From the NCBI GenBank assembly GCA_023416735.1, contig JAEZGX010000008.1, positions 92,379 to 156,378 of the forward strand: a DNA stretch of 64,000 bases, read 5' to 3'. Under the pieces are notes generated by a model. That model was given only the letters and a program-made list of their open reading frames with translations. It ran no database searches and had not been told where the DNA came from. The DNA comes from Verrucomicrobiota bacterium (GTDB lineage Bacteria > Verrucomicrobiota > Verrucomicrobiia > Opitutales > Opitutaceae). Positions 50,013 through 59,586 of the stretch are shown here, piece after piece. Made by a program: the position numbers and the translations under genes. Within the stretch, counting starts at the first letter, position 1; each line of letters begins with the position of its first letter.

Positions 50013-52073
50013 TCACGGCACGTCGAAAATCTCCACCAACGCCACTCCGGTCGCCCCCGTGGCAGCCGTCACGTGCACCGTGTAAGCACCCGGATTCAAC
50101 GTTACCAACAGCGCCGCATCCTTGCTCGCGTCGCTCGCCAGTTGTTCCGCGCCGACCGCCGTAAACGCCGCCTTCAACGCCTGCGTCCCGCCCCAATCGT
50201 CGTTCGTTTCCACAACGTCAGATCCGCGGTAAACCGTGATCTTCGGATCGGACAGCACACCCGTCACGCCGCGCCGCGCCAGCTCCGGCCCGAGTCCACG
50301 AATCAATACCGTCTTCGGCCCACTCCCGTCCAACACAAAACCTGCGATCAATGTTTGATCGCCCGCCCCCGCCACCGTCCGCGTCGACAACGCCGTCATT
50401 CGACCCTCCCCTCCCGCATCGAACGCATCCACCAGCGCCACACCCGCCGCTCCACCGCTCTTCACATGCGCCGTGTAAACGCCGCCTGACACATTCGTGA
50501 ACAGCGCCGCATCCCTCGAACCCTGTTGCAACGCTCCCGCTCCGGTCCGCGCGAAAGCCGCCAGCGTCTCTGGCGTCGCAGCCCAGTCGTTGTTCTCCGC
50601 TTCCGACACCCACGTGCCTCCCGTCCACCGATACAACGCCAACCGCGGATCCGTCAGCGCCGTCGTAACTTGATTCGCAATTCCCGGCCCCACCCCGCGC
50701 ACCAGCAATTCCTTCTGCCCTTCCACGACCACACCCATGATCAAGGTCTGATCTCCGCTGCCCGCCGCCGCGCGCGCCGCCAGCGCCACCAACCGCGTCG
50801 TCGCCGAACCTTCCGGCAAAACATTCACCGTCACCGTCGCCGTCTCACTCGTGTTCGTCCCGTCGCTCACCCGAACGTTCAACGTATAACTCGGCGTCGC
50901 CGTCGCATTCAGCGCCCCCGCATTCGTCAACATCAGCTGCCCTGACGACGCGTTGATCCCGAATACCGACGCCCCCGTTCCGCCCACGATGCTCCATGCC
51001 GTCGTCCCCGGCGCGCCGCCAGTCGCGCGCACCGTGCCTACCGCACGTCCATTCGCCCATCCTTGCACCACGCTGAAACTCTGACCCGGCGTTACCACCG
51101 GCAGATCCACTTTCAAATATTCGCGTAACCACGCCATCGCCGGTCGTTCACTCCCATCCGCATTCACCAAATTCGCCGTCGGCCGCCACAACCCCGGTCG
51201 ATAACCCCACAGCGTCACGCCGATCACCGCCGGATGCTCCCAGAACACCGGGAAATAATTCTGGTAACGCGTGAGCTGCGCCTGATCCGTCGGCCCATCG
51301 ATATCGAACTCCGTCACCATGATCGGCACGCCCGTAGCCGCGAGCAGGTCGAGATTCGCCTTCGTGCTCGCCGGCGTCGTGTAAGCCGGATCGTGCGAAA
51401 ACGAATGGCCCTGCACGCCCACCGCGTCGATCAACCCACGCTCCTTCAGCAGATTCACGATCTCGATATATTCGTTCATCCGCCACGTCTCCGTCGTCAC
51501 GCTGTATTCGTTCAACATCAGCTTGGTCGACGCCGGAAACCTCGCCCGCGCCATCTCGAACGCCTTGATGATCCAATCCCATCCCGTCGCGCCCGCGCCT
51601 CCCAGCGCATTGATGTAGTTCCCCCGCCCCGCTCGATCCGGCGGCTGGTTGATCGGCTCGTTCACCACTTCCAGATATTCGACATCTCCATAATTCGCCG
51701 CGACCCAATCGAACCATTCTTCAATCTCCGCCAACTGCTCCGCCGCCGTCAGCGAATCCATCCACGCCGGTTGTTGGCTGCCCCACACCAACACGTGGAA
51801 GCGAAAGGGAAGCCCGTTCGCCTTCGCCAGATTGTAGGAGGCGCGCAGCTCGGTGTCGTTCATGACATCTCGCGTGCCTTCCACGCTCCCCCACTTGCCC
51901 GCATTCTCCGGCGTCACCTGATTGAAATACTGGGTCAGATTCACCCGCTGCGCGTCGCTGTAGATGCCGCCGAGGAACTTTGATTGTCCCGCCGCCAGCG
52001 GTTGCGCGATCGCCGCGCCGCTCAAGCCCACGAAAACCGCCGCAAGTCCAAACATCCGTTGAAGTCCGTGCAT
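50013..52073 (-). CDS. Secreted GH10 endo-1,4-beta-xylanase with duplicated C-terminal module
   Basis: 686 aa from ATG 52073, giving a signal peptide (FGLAAVFVGLSGAAIAQ). The GH10 barrel (about residues 30-325) has acid/base Glu139 in EVVNEPINQP and nucleophile Glu255 in MVTEFDIDGP, with the NQVTPENAGKWGS start motif. A cadherin-like linker region (about 330-425) leads to two 95-residue repeats, each starting RLVALAARAAAGSGDQTL or ALSTRTVAGAGDQTL and containing a GVGPGI or GLGPEL turn. The same module occurs in the matrixin-like protease at 53508. It hydrolyses plant xylan outside the cell. Confidence 0.92.
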   Translation of the reverse strand: MHGLQRMFGLAAVFVGLSGAAIAQPLAAGQSKFLGGIYSDAQRVNLTQYFNQVTPENAGKWGSVEGTRDVMNDTELRASYNLAKANGLPFRFHVLVWGSQQPAWMDSLTAAEQLAEIEEWFDWVAANYGDVEYLEVVNEPINQPPDRAGRGNYINALGGAGATGWDWIIKAFEMARARFPASTKLMLNEYSVTTETWRMNEYIEIVNLLKERGLIDAVGVQGHSFSHDPAYTTPASTKANLDLLAATGVPIMVTEFDIDGPTDQAQLTRYQNYFPVFWEHPAVIGVTLWGYRPGLWRPTANLVNADGSERPAMAWLREYLKVDLPVVTPGQSFSVVQGWANGRAVGTVRATGGAPGTTAWSIVGGTGASVFGINASSGQLMLTNAGALNATATPSYTLNVRVSDGTNTSETATVTVNVLPEGSATTRLVALAARAAAGSGDQTLIMGVVVEGQKELLVRGVGPGIANQVTTALTDPRLALYRWTGGTWVSEAENNDWAATPETLAAFARTGAGALQQGSRDAALFTNVSGGVYTAHVKSGGAAGVALVDAFDAGGEGRMTALSTRTVAGAGDQTLIAGFVLDGSGPKTVLIRGLGPELARRGVTGVLSDPKITVYRGSDVVETNDDWGGTQALKAAFTAVGAEQLASDASKDAALLVTLNPGAYTVHVTAATGATGVALVEIFDVP

Positions 52074-52225
52074 AGTCGAAGAGGGGATTTTTTTCCCGAC
52101 GCGCCTGCCAACGATAGACGGGGTTGCGACAGACACACGGGACGTTGCCCGCACCCTACGTCCGCCCGCCCCGCCCGCCATACGCCGCGCGATACTAACT
52201 GTAGAATCGCGGGGGCGCTCTTCTT

Positions 52226-53224
52226 CTACATCGACCGGATCTGTTCGATGAACGGCTCGGGCCCGCCTTCTTGATACCCCAGCTCCCCGATTCGCTCTCC
52301 CTTCGAGTTGAGAACCACCACCGTCGGGTATCCACGAACACCATACTCCTTCGCCAGCCGTTGATTCTGGGCCGCTTCGGCCGCGGGCAACCGCGTCCGC
52401 CGCGGAAAATCCGCTTTCACCAACACAAGGTTCTCCGCCGCGAAATCAGTAAACTCCGGCATGCGCAAAATCTCGCGCTCCAGCCGCATGCACCAGCCAC
52501 ACCAATCCGAACCCGTGAAGAAAAGAAACACCTTGCGATCCTCCTCTTTCGCCTTGCCGAGCGCGTTGGTGTAATTGGTCAGCCACGGCGCCTTCACTCG
52601 CTCTTCCACCGGAAGAGCCGCGAGCGCCCGCGCTCGTGACAACAGGTCCGTCTCCATTGGCGAAACCGCCACCGTCTGCCCAAGCTCGCTGCTCCATAAA
52701 TGCAGATCTTGATTCACGATCTCCGGAGCCGAAAGCTCGGTGCCGGGCTTGATCTGCCCCTTCTCAAATCTCAGGGGAACGTAGACGGTCACCGCCTGCG
52801 GCAACAGCGTGCGATCTTTCCGGATCGCCGCCAGATTCACCGCCCGCTGCTCGGGAGTCAGCGTAGCCCAATACTGTTGGGCGGCCGCTAATACATCGGT
52901 AGAGTCCACTTCCAGCTCCGCCATCGATCCGTCCGGCAAGATCGCCTCGATTTTTCGCGGCATGACCTGCGTGACGCGAACCTTCGTTCCCGCCGCGAAC
53001 TTCGTTCCATCACTAAAGGAAATCTCCTTCTGCAAGCTCGCCACAGTTGGCCAGCGATCCGGCCGATTCACGAGGTCGCTCCATTTCCAATCCGGCTGCG
53101 TCGCCGCCGTGGATTGAGAAGTCACCCCGTCTTTTGTCGCCGACTGCGCGCCGAAAACGCAGGCGGGAACAAGCGAGAGAAACGCAACGAACGCGGCAAC
53201 AAGGGGGCGGGGGTGATTTTTCAT
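52226..53224 (-). CDS. Secreted thioredoxin-like protein with N-terminal domain
   Basis: 332 aa. Signal peptide (LVAAFVAFLSLVPACVFG), an unassigned region (about residues 35-210), then a thioredoxin fold with the redox motif GSDWCGWCMRLE (about residue 250) and cis-Pro region VRGYPTVVVLN. It probably reduces or forms disulfides in the periplasm; Cys-Gly-Trp-Cys is unusual. It lies upstream of the xylanase gene on the same strand, 152 bp away, so co-transcription is possible. Confidence 0.85.
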   Translation of the reverse strand: MKNHPRPLVAAFVAFLSLVPACVFGAQSATKDGVTSQSTAATQPDWKWSDLVNRPDRWPTVASLQKEISFSDGTKFAAGTKVRVTQVMPRKIEAILPDGSMAELEVDSTDVLAAAQQYWATLTPEQRAVNLAAIRKDRTLLPQAVTVYVPLRFEKGQIKPGTELSAPEIVNQDLHLWSSELGQTVAVSPMETDLLSRARALAALPVEERVKAPWLTNYTNALGKAKEEDRKVFLFFTGSDWCGWCMRLEREILRMPEFTDFAAENLVLVKADFPRRTRLPAAEAAQNQRLAKEYGVRGYPTVVVLNSKGERIGELGYQEGGPEPFIEQIRSM

Positions 53225-53507
53225 AACGGAATAGCCCCGCGATAACGCATCTCTGCCTCAGACGGGAGTCCTATTATCCGCTCCATCAGTCCCCTCGCAT
53301 GAGCCCATGCCTTTATTTCTCCTCATCTACTTCCACATCACCAGCGATTTAAGAATGTAAACGCCTACAAAATTACAGCGATCGAGCAGATCCCCGTATA
53401 GTCAAATCCAAGAAACGCCTATATAAACTCCTACATCACGCGACGAGGCACGATGCGCCTTAGCTCGATCTTCCGCTATCCGGCGCCACACCTTTCCTCT
53501 CGCCTCT
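53225..53507. other. AT-rich intergenic region
   Basis: 283 bp between the metalloprotease stop and the thioredoxin-like start. It is clearly more A/T-rich than its flanks around 53330-53430, as for a promoter region serving the thioredoxin-like gene. No gene and no clear promoter motif was identified. Confidence 0.4.
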
Positions 53508-55376
53508 TCACGGCACATCAAAAATCTCCACTAACGCCACCCCCGTAGTCCCCGCCGCACCCGTCACGTGCACCGTATAAGGACCCGGGTTCAACGTCAC
53601 CAACAGCGCCGCGTCCTTGCTCGTATCGCTCGCGAGTTGTTCTGCCCCGACCGCCGTAAACGTTTCCTTCAACTCCTGCGAGCCTCCCCAATCGTCATTC
53701 GTCCCCACGACATTCGAGCCTCGATACACTGTGATTCTCGGATCCGCCAAAACGCCATTCACCCCGCGTCCCGCCAGTTCCGGCCCGAGCCCGCGAATCA
53801 ACACCGTCTTGGGCCCATTCCCATCCAACACAAATCCTGCGATCAGCGTCGCATCGCCCGCCCCCGCCACCGTCCGCGTCGACAACGCCATCAATCGGCT
53901 GCTCCCGCCACCATCCGCATCATACGCCTCCACCAACGCCACTCCCGCCGCATCACCCGACGCCACGTGCGCCGTATAGACTCCTCCCGCTATACTCTTC
54001 AACAACGCCGCATCCTTCGACCCCACCGCTAACGCCGACGCCCCCAGCCGCGACCGCGCCTCCGTGATCGCCGACGAATTCACCCAATCATTGTTCTCGT
54101 CCACCTTCGCAAACGTTCCTCCTTGATACCGAAATAACTCCAACCGCGGATCCGTTAGCGCCGTCGGCACGCTGCTCGCAATTCCCGGCCCCACCCCCTG
54201 CACCAGCATCTCCTTATTCCCATCCACCACAAACCCCATGATCAATGTCTGATCCCCGCTCCCCGCCGCCGCCCGCGCCGCCAGCGCCACCAACCGCGTC
54301 GTCGATTGCGCCGCCGGCGTGAACTCCATCCCGAGCGTAATGTTTCCCCAATACGCCGGCGAGCCGTCGTCACCCCACCCATCCACCGCGATGCGATACG
54401 TCACATTCTTTCGCGCATTGAAACTCAACCGGCTCGTCCGCTTGCGTTGCGGCGTGTCATTCTGCTCCGGCAGTTCCTCATCGTCGTTCGACGCCACCTT
54501 CGTCAGCCCCGCTACTGTCGCGCCTGTGTAAACCGCCAGCACGGTGTCGTAGTCACTCCCCAGCGTGGTCAACGTCACCGCTCCCGTCGCCGGCGCCGTC
54601 CATTTCCACCAGACCGACTGCCCGGTCTTGACATCTTCATGTGCCGGTTCGCTCGCCTCGCGGGTCGCCGCGATATTGGCCCCCGACCAACTCGCCGATC
54701 CTTCGGCCAGTTCGATTTTCGTCGCATTGGCAAACAGGTCGTTGGCCGGCACGAAGCCGGGCGCACCATAGAGCCGTTGGGCGCCTGCAATATCGTCGGG
54801 CATCAATGTATCGATATGGCTTACCCGACTCTCCATAATAGCATCCACGTTTTGCCCTGCCTCATCCGGATGGTCCAACCCGATCGCATGGCCAAGTTCA
54901 TGCAGCGCCACCCGCCGCACGTCTTCGCGTCCGCCGCGTCCATTGCGCGAGCCGCGATACGAATCCCATGAGACGGCCGCATTGAAAATCAGATCGCTCT
55001 CTATGAGTTCGTTGCCTCTGAAATAGGTGGTGGTGATTGCCAGCATCCCTTTCGCAAACTCATCCCCATCGGCGGTCTCATCGACCACCACCTCATTGAT
55101 CCCGTTGCCATTTGCATAGCTTCCCGGAGCGGCGGTCTGCCACGCAAATTGCACCGTTCCTAATTGCGCGTTCCACGCCTCCATCGCAGCAACCACGCTG
55201 CTGCTGAAGCTCCTCCCATCCGACAAATTCGCCGTCATCGGCAGCTTCACGACCATGCTGATCGGACTCGTCCGCCATTTGTTCACATACACGCCGCTCG
55301 CGTCGACGCTAAGACTATAAGCCCACGCGCTTGCGGCCGCAGCAAACGCAACCACCAGGGAAGTGAAGGTGCGCAC
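53508..55376 (-). CDS. Secreted matrixin-like zinc metalloprotease with duplicated C-terminal module
   Basis: 622 aa. Signal peptide (LVVAFAAAASAWA), then a matrixin catalytic domain with zinc motif HELGHAIGLDHP (His159, Glu160, His163, His169) and a downstream Met-turn (ESRVSHIDTLMPDD). Residues about 215-355 form a beta-sandwich with the motif SVWWKWTAPATG and DTVLAVYTG. Two C-terminal repeats (about 355-622) match the tail of the xylanase, down to many DNA positions. Its start is 7 nt after the upstream gene's stop, so the two are one operon. Confidence 0.9.
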   Translation of the reverse strand: MRTFTSLVVAFAAAASAWAYSLSVDASGVYVNKWRTSPISMVVKLPMTANLSDGRSFSSSVVAAMEAWNAQLGTVQFAWQTAAPGSYANGNGINEVVVDETADGDEFAKGMLAITTTYFRGNELIESDLIFNAAVSWDSYRGSRNGRGGREDVRRVALHELGHAIGLDHPDEAGQNVDAIMESRVSHIDTLMPDDIAGAQRLYGAPGFVPANDLFANATKIELAEGSASWSGANIAATREASEPAHEDVKTGQSVWWKWTAPATGAVTLTTLGSDYDTVLAVYTGATVAGLTKVASNDDEELPEQNDTPQRKRTSRLSFNARKNVTYRIAVDGWGDDGSPAYWGNITLGMEFTPAAQSTTRLVALAARAAAGSGDQTLIMGFVVDGNKEMLVQGVGPGIASSVPTALTDPRLELFRYQGGTFAKVDENNDWVNSSAITEARSRLGASALAVGSKDAALLKSIAGGVYTAHVASGDAAGVALVEAYDADGGGSSRLMALSTRTVAGAGDATLIAGFVLDGNGPKTVLIRGLGPELAGRGVNGVLADPRITVYRGSNVVGTNDDWGGSQELKETFTAVGAEQLASDTSKDAALLVTLNPGPYTVHVTGAAGTTGVALVEIFDVP

Positions 55377-55383
55377 GATGAAT

Positions 55384-56016
55384 TTATTTCACGGACTCAC
55401 CGCCGCTACCGTTCTTCCGCTCCGCGCGAATCCGCCGAATAAATTCCTCCGGCTCCAACGCCGAACTCAACGCCATCCTCTTCCGCACCAATTCGCCTGC
55501 GCCACCCTTCGTCAACGGCAGCGTCACCTGCGCCGTGTCCTGTAAGGGTAAGCCATCTTCCCGAGCCATATACTTCTTCCCACTCATCTCGTCGCGCTCC
55601 ACCGCATAGCGCCCATGCCCCATCGCATATAACGGCGCAACCGCCCGCCCATTCTTGCTCACAAATAAAATATCTTCATCGCCCACCTCGAACCGCGGCA
55701 TTCCGACGACGCGCAATTCCTCCTCGCCCACCTTCCCGCCCAGCAACTCCAGCGTGACCTTCTCCGGGGGATTGCCCGCCACCACTTCGATCACTTCCAA
55801 CTCCACCAGCGTCACGATCTTCACGCCCTTTCCCCGCGCCCGCTTCTCCGCCGTCACGTTTTTCACCACCGCGTGCACGATGTAATCGGACCCGTTCACC
55901 AACCGCGAGAACTCCGGCGGCACCACAGTCGTGCCCCGCAGTGCACCCGCAAAAACCAGGCCTCCTAGGAGCCAAGCCAGCACCAACCGCAACCTGCCGA
56001 AGTGGACGAAAAGCAT
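55384..56016 (-). CDS. Secreted protein of unknown function, coupled to the metalloprotease
   Basis: 210 aa from ATG 56016, which gives a signal peptide (LVLAWLLGGLVFAGA); an ATG 33 nt earlier is also possible. Residues 40-150 look beta-rich (SDYIVHAVVKNVTAE, TLVELEVIEVVAGNPPEKVTLELLGG, given by position) and end in a helical tail. It resembles secreted companions of matrixin-like proteases by context only. The stop lies 7 nt before the protease start, a strong hint of shared expression and perhaps inhibition or secretion of the protease. Confidence 0.65.
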   Translation of the reverse strand: MLFVHFGRLRLVLAWLLGGLVFAGALRGTTVVPPEFSRLVNGSDYIVHAVVKNVTAEKRARGKGVKIVTLVELEVIEVVAGNPPEKVTLELLGGKVGEEELRVVGMPRFEVGDEDILFVSKNGRAVAPLYAMGHGRYAVERDEMSGKKYMAREDGLPLQDTAQVTLPLTKGGAGELVRKRMALSSALEPEEFIRRIRAERKNGSGGESVK

Positions 56017-56292
56017 TCCCGCGAAACTGGCGGCCCCCCTCCCCCGCATCAATAAAATGATCGCCAAAATCCAGCGAAAGTCGGGTCACATCCTAAAACC
56101 ACTCAAGACGCACGCCTCACGCTCTCACGTCCGCTACCAAAGCGTGGCATCGCGATGGCGCCTTCTCCCGTTACGTTCAAACGCTTTAACGCCGTCTCCG
56201 CTGTGCTCCAACACCGACCCCAGCTCGATGCGCCCCCTCTCTCCGCCCATCTACTTGCGACGTAGCGCAGTTCTTTCGCGCGAAAAGCCCCC

Positions 56293-57153
56293 TCACAACA
56301 CCGCATTATCAATCACCCGCACCTCATCCACCCACGCCGCGATCGCCAGCATCGACTTGCCGGGCACCACCTCACGCATCGGCTCCATCGTCTCCCGATC
56401 CGCCACACAAATATATATAATCCGCAGCCGTCGCCGATCGCCGAGTATATGCGTCGCCTCCGCCACGATCCGATCCGGACTGCGCACCCCCGCCGCCGCC
56501 ATCTCCTGCGCGCGCTTCAACGCCGTATAGATTCCCAACGCCTCCTGTCGCTGGCTCGACGTAAACTCCCCGTTCCGAATTCCCGCCGCCAGGCCATCCG
56601 CCTCGCGCACCGTCGGCACCACGACGATCTCCACGCCGAAGTTCAAATCCGCCACCATCTTCTTCACCACCGCCGCACGCTGCACCGACTTCTGCCCGAA
56701 CACCGCCACGTCTGGCTGCACAATATTGAAGAACTTCACCATCAGCGTCGTCACCCCGCGGAAATGCGTCGGTCGCGAAGGCCCGCACAATAACCGGCTC
56801 GTCGCCTCCTCCATTACATGCGTCGAGTAGCCTCGCGGATAGATCTCCTCCGCACTCGGCGCAAACACCACCGTCGCTCCGCACCGTTCGCACAACGCCA
56901 CATCGCGGTCGAAACTCCGCGGATACTTCGCCGTCAACTCATTCGGCCCGAACTGCAGGGGGTTCACGAACACCGACACCACCACGACATCCGCCCGCTC
57001 TTTCGCCGCCCGAATCAACGCCTCCTGCCCCGCGTGCAGCGCGCCCTGCGTCGCCACCAACGCGATGGTTTTCTTTTCCGTTTTCCACTGCGCGGCCAGC
57101 GACCGCATTTGCGCGACAGTCGTAAGGATTTCCATGGGGGACAACGCGTTCAT
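56293..57153 (-). CDS. panC: Pantoate-beta-alanine ligase-like protein with altered catalytic motifs
   Basis: 286 aa. It has the PanC fold and length: VVVVSVFVNPLQFGPNE, FAPSAEEIYP, HFRGVTTLMVKFFNIVQPDVAVFGQKS (positions about 150), VPTVREADGLA. PanC makes pantothenate from pantoate, beta-alanine and ATP. Key positions are changed: the canonical PTMGALHEGH is ATQGALHAGQ, EKDxQQ-type is GQKSVQR, and the SSRN loop is GIRNG. Because the second His of HxGH, the Asp after Lys and the Ser-Ser pair bind ATP or pantoate in characterised enzymes, activity may differ. It is divergent from dapL. Confidence 0.78.
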   Translation of the reverse strand: MNALSPMEILTTVAQMRSLAAQWKTEKKTIALVATQGALHAGQEALIRAAKERADVVVVSVFVNPLQFGPNELTAKYPRSFDRDVALCERCGATVVFAPSAEEIYPRGYSTHVMEEATSRLLCGPSRPTHFRGVTTLMVKFFNIVQPDVAVFGQKSVQRAAVVKKMVADLNFGVEIVVVPTVREADGLAAGIRNGEFTSSQRQEALGIYTALKRAQEMAAAGVRSPDRIVAEATHILGDRRRLRIIYICVADRETMEPMREVVPGKSMLAIAAWVDEVRVIDNAVL

Positions 57154-57237
57154 CGAACGCGGGCTTGAACAAACGTCCGCCTCTCCGTTTGTTCAAGCCT
57201 TTGCGCCGCACCACGCGATCCTCCTTCCGCACCTCCC

Positions 57238-58461
57238 ATGATCCGCATCAACGAGAACTACACCAAGCTCAAGGCGTCCTACCTTTTCAGCGACATCGCC
57301 AAGCGCGTCAGCGCCTTCGTCGCCGCCAACCCCGACAAGCCCGTCATCCGCCTCGGCATCGGCGACGTCACCGAACCGCTCCCCCAGGTTTGCGTCGAAG
57401 CCCTCCACGCCGCAACCGACGAAATGGCGAACCGCGCCACGTTCAAAGGCTACGGCCCCGAACAGGGCTACGCCTTCCTCCGCGAAGCCGTTGTCGCCAA
57501 CGAATTCACCCCACGCGGCTGCAAAATCGACGCCGACGAGGTCTTCGTTTCGGACGGCTCCAAGTGCGACTGCGGCAACATCCAGGAAATCTTCTCGCAA
57601 GACCTCCGGCTCGCCATCCCTGATCCGGTGTATCCCGTTTATGTCGACACCAACGTGATGGCCGGCCGCACCGGTCGCAACGTCGACGGGCGTTACGAGG
57701 GCATCACCTACCTCGATTCCACTCCCGCCAACGGCTACGTCCCGTCCATCCCGTCCGTCGCCGCCGACCTCATCTATCTTTGTTTCCCCAACAACCCCAC
57801 CGGCGCCGTCGCCACCAGGGAACAACTCGCCGCCTGGGTCGCCTACGCGAAACAGCACAAGGCCATCATCCTCTTCGACGCCGCCTACGAGGCCTACATC
57901 CGCGACCCGAAAATCCCGCACTCCATCTACGAGATCGAAGGCGCCCGTGAGGTCGCGATCGAATTCCGCAGCTACTCGAAAGTCGCCGGCTTCACCGGCA
58001 CGCGCTGCGCTTTCACCATCGTGCCGAAATCCCTGAAGGCCTGGGATGCCGCCGGCAACGAACACTCGGTTCACGCCCTCTGGACGCGCCGCCACACCAC
58101 CAAGTTCAACGGCGTTGCCTACCCCATCCAGAAAGCCGCCGCCGCCATCTACACCGAAGCCGGCAAACAGCAGACGAAGGCGCTCACCGATTTCTATCTC
58201 GGCAACGCCGCCCTCATCCGCGACGCCGTCACCAAGCTCGGTTTCTCCTGCATCGGCGGCGACAACGCGCCCTACATCTGGGTCAACGTCGGTCGCGACT
58301 CTTGGGAGTTCTTCGATCTGCTCCTCAACAAAGCCCAGGTCGTCTGCACGCCCGGTGCCGGTTTCGGCAAATGCGGCGAGGGCCATGTGCGTATCAGCGC
58401 TTTCAATTCGCGCGAAAACGTCACCACCGCCCTCACCCGCATCGCGGCCGCGTTGAAATAG
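57238..58461 (+). CDS. dapL: LL-diaminopimelate aminotransferase
   Basis: 407 aa class I/II aminotransferase. It makes LL-2,6-diaminopimelate directly from tetrahydrodipicolinate and glutamate, bypassing the succinylated pathway to lysine and peptidoglycan. DapL motifs include LGIGDVTEPLP, ATFKGYGPEQGYAFLRE, FPNNPTGA and Schiff-base Lys248 in SYSKVAGFTG. Length and start fit the family. It is divergent from the panC-like gene. A weak terminator hairpin follows. Confidence 0.95.
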   Translation: MIRINENYTKLKASYLFSDIAKRVSAFVAANPDKPVIRLGIGDVTEPLPQVCVEALHAATDEMANRATFKGYGPEQGYAFLREAVVANEFTPRGCKIDADEVFVSDGSKCDCGNIQEIFSQDLRLAIPDPVYPVYVDTNVMAGRTGRNVDGRYEGITYLDSTPANGYVPSIPSVAADLIYLCFPNNPTGAVATREQLAAWVAYAKQHKAIILFDAAYEAYIRDPKIPHSIYEIEGAREVAIEFRSYSKVAGFTGTRCAFTIVPKSLKAWDAAGNEHSVHALWTRRHTTKFNGVAYPIQKAAAAIYTEAGKQQTKALTDFYLGNAALIRDAVTKLGFSCIGGDNAPYIWVNVGRDSWEFFDLLLNKAQVVCTPGAGFGKCGEGHVRISAFNSRENVTTALTRIAAALK

Positions 58462-58470
58462 AAAGAAGGA

Positions 58471-58490
58471 GCCCGGCCTCCTCGCCGGGC
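58471..58490 (+). terminator. Weak terminator hairpin after dapL
   Basis: GCCCGGC-CTCCTC-GCCGGGC, a 7-bp stem with a 6-nt loop, lies 10 nt after the dapL stop, followed only by TTCT. Confidence 0.5.
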
Positions 58491-58515
58491 TTCTGCTGCG
58501 GGCGGCGCGCCCGCC

Positions 58516-58815
58516 TTACGCTCCCAACTCCGACGGTGCCCGGTCGTGCACCCAATATCTGGATACGACCAGGAAGTTCTGCCGCACGTCGTAGCCCCAC
58601 TCCGTATCGAGCAGTTCGATGATCGTAGCCGGCTGCGGCGACGCCGCCCGCCGGCGGGCCAGCTCGCGCTCCGCCTCTTCCCGCGCGACATCGAACGCCT
58701 GCTCGACATCCAGAAACGTCCCACAGGTCGCCGTGCGCTGCGTCGGCCGCCCGTCTTCCGCGCGCGTCAGCGCGAAGTTCAACACCGCGAACGTTCCTGT
58801 ATCAGGCGTGTTCAT
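58516..58815 (-). CDS. Hypothetical protein
   Basis: 99 aa, unrecognised. It has a central charged helix (DVAREEAERELARRRAASP) and a C-terminal beta-rich end (YDVRQNFLVVSRYWVHDR). It is downstream of the lipid-transport operon on the same strand, 108 bp after the PqiC-like gene, and convergent with dapL. Nothing visible links it to lipid transport. Confidence 0.55.
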   Translation of the reverse strand: MNTPDTGTFAVLNFALTRAEDGRPTQRTATCGTFLDVEQAFDVAREEAERELARRRAASPQPATIIELLDTEWGYDVRQNFLVVSRYWVHDRAPSELGA

Positions 58816-58923
58816 GGTTCTTCGAAATAGCTACTCTCATGCCGCTCCGCTTCGACAACGTCGCGGCGCTCCGGTGCACCGGGCGCGCCCTCCTCTTGGC
58901 GTCGGGAAAATACGTAGCCGCGC

Positions 58924-59586
58924 TCATCCGCCCGACTCGTCCACCTCCGCGATCATCCCGCCAATCTTAGCGCCCAAGCTTTGCGCCGCCTCGCTCAGCT
59001 TCGCCGCCAACTCGCCATAATCGCTGCCGTCCCACCCCTGCACTTCGATCGCAAACTCCTCTTCCGCAATCCGCCGCGACTCCAAGCCCGCCGAGAAAAC
59101 TTCCACGCGCGCATCCAGCCGCGCCATGCGATCGGACACCACGCCTTCGCACCGGCGAACTTGCACCACGATGTCGAAATCGCGCGCATCCATCGGACGC
59201 GTCACCACCTCGATGTCACCTTCCGCCCGATCGAGACTCTCCCGCAGCACGCGGCTCAACCCCGCCTCCAACGGCTCCGCCCATCGCGCCGTGTCGATAT
59301 ATTTGACCTCATTCTCCGCCAGCCGCACTTGCACGATCTTCCCGCGCAAAAACTCGGGCACGTTCACCGCTTTCAAGAAAACCTTTCGCCCCTCGCCCGC
59401 GCTCGCCACCGGCGCTCCCGCTAGCGGCGCCGATTCCGACGTCAGCACATAATACCGCGTCAAATCTGGCTGCGCCTCCGGCAGCGAACACGCCGCCAGC
59501 ACCGACAACGCCCACACCCCCGCAAGCAGACCCGTTGTCACCTTCGCCCGCCGCCACCGCCTCGATCCGTGTTTATCCGTGTTCAT
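58924..59586 (-). CDS. PqiC-like ABC-type transport auxiliary lipoprotein
   Basis: 220 aa. The lipobox LAACS follows a hydrophobic stretch (GLLAGVWALSVLA), so the mature protein is probably lipid anchored. The rest fits the PqiC-like family of auxiliary lipoproteins of MCE systems (RYYVLTS near the N-terminus, ARWAEPLEAGLSRVLRESL later). The ATG 59586 lies inside a dispersed repeat that encodes MNTDKHGSRR, so GTG 59541, directly before the hydrophobic segment, may be the original start. It follows mlaD by 27 nt. Confidence 0.78.
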   Translation of the reverse strand: MNTDKHGSRRWRRAKVTTGLLAGVWALSVLAACSLPEAQPDLTRYYVLTSESAPLAGAPVASAGEGRKVFLKAVNVPEFLRGKIVQVRLAENEVKYIDTARWAEPLEAGLSRVLRESLDRAEGDIEVVTRPMDARDFDIVVQVRRCEGVVSDRMARLDARVEVFSAGLESRRIAEEEFAIEVQGWDGSDYGELAAKLSEAAQSLGAKIGGMIAEVDESGG

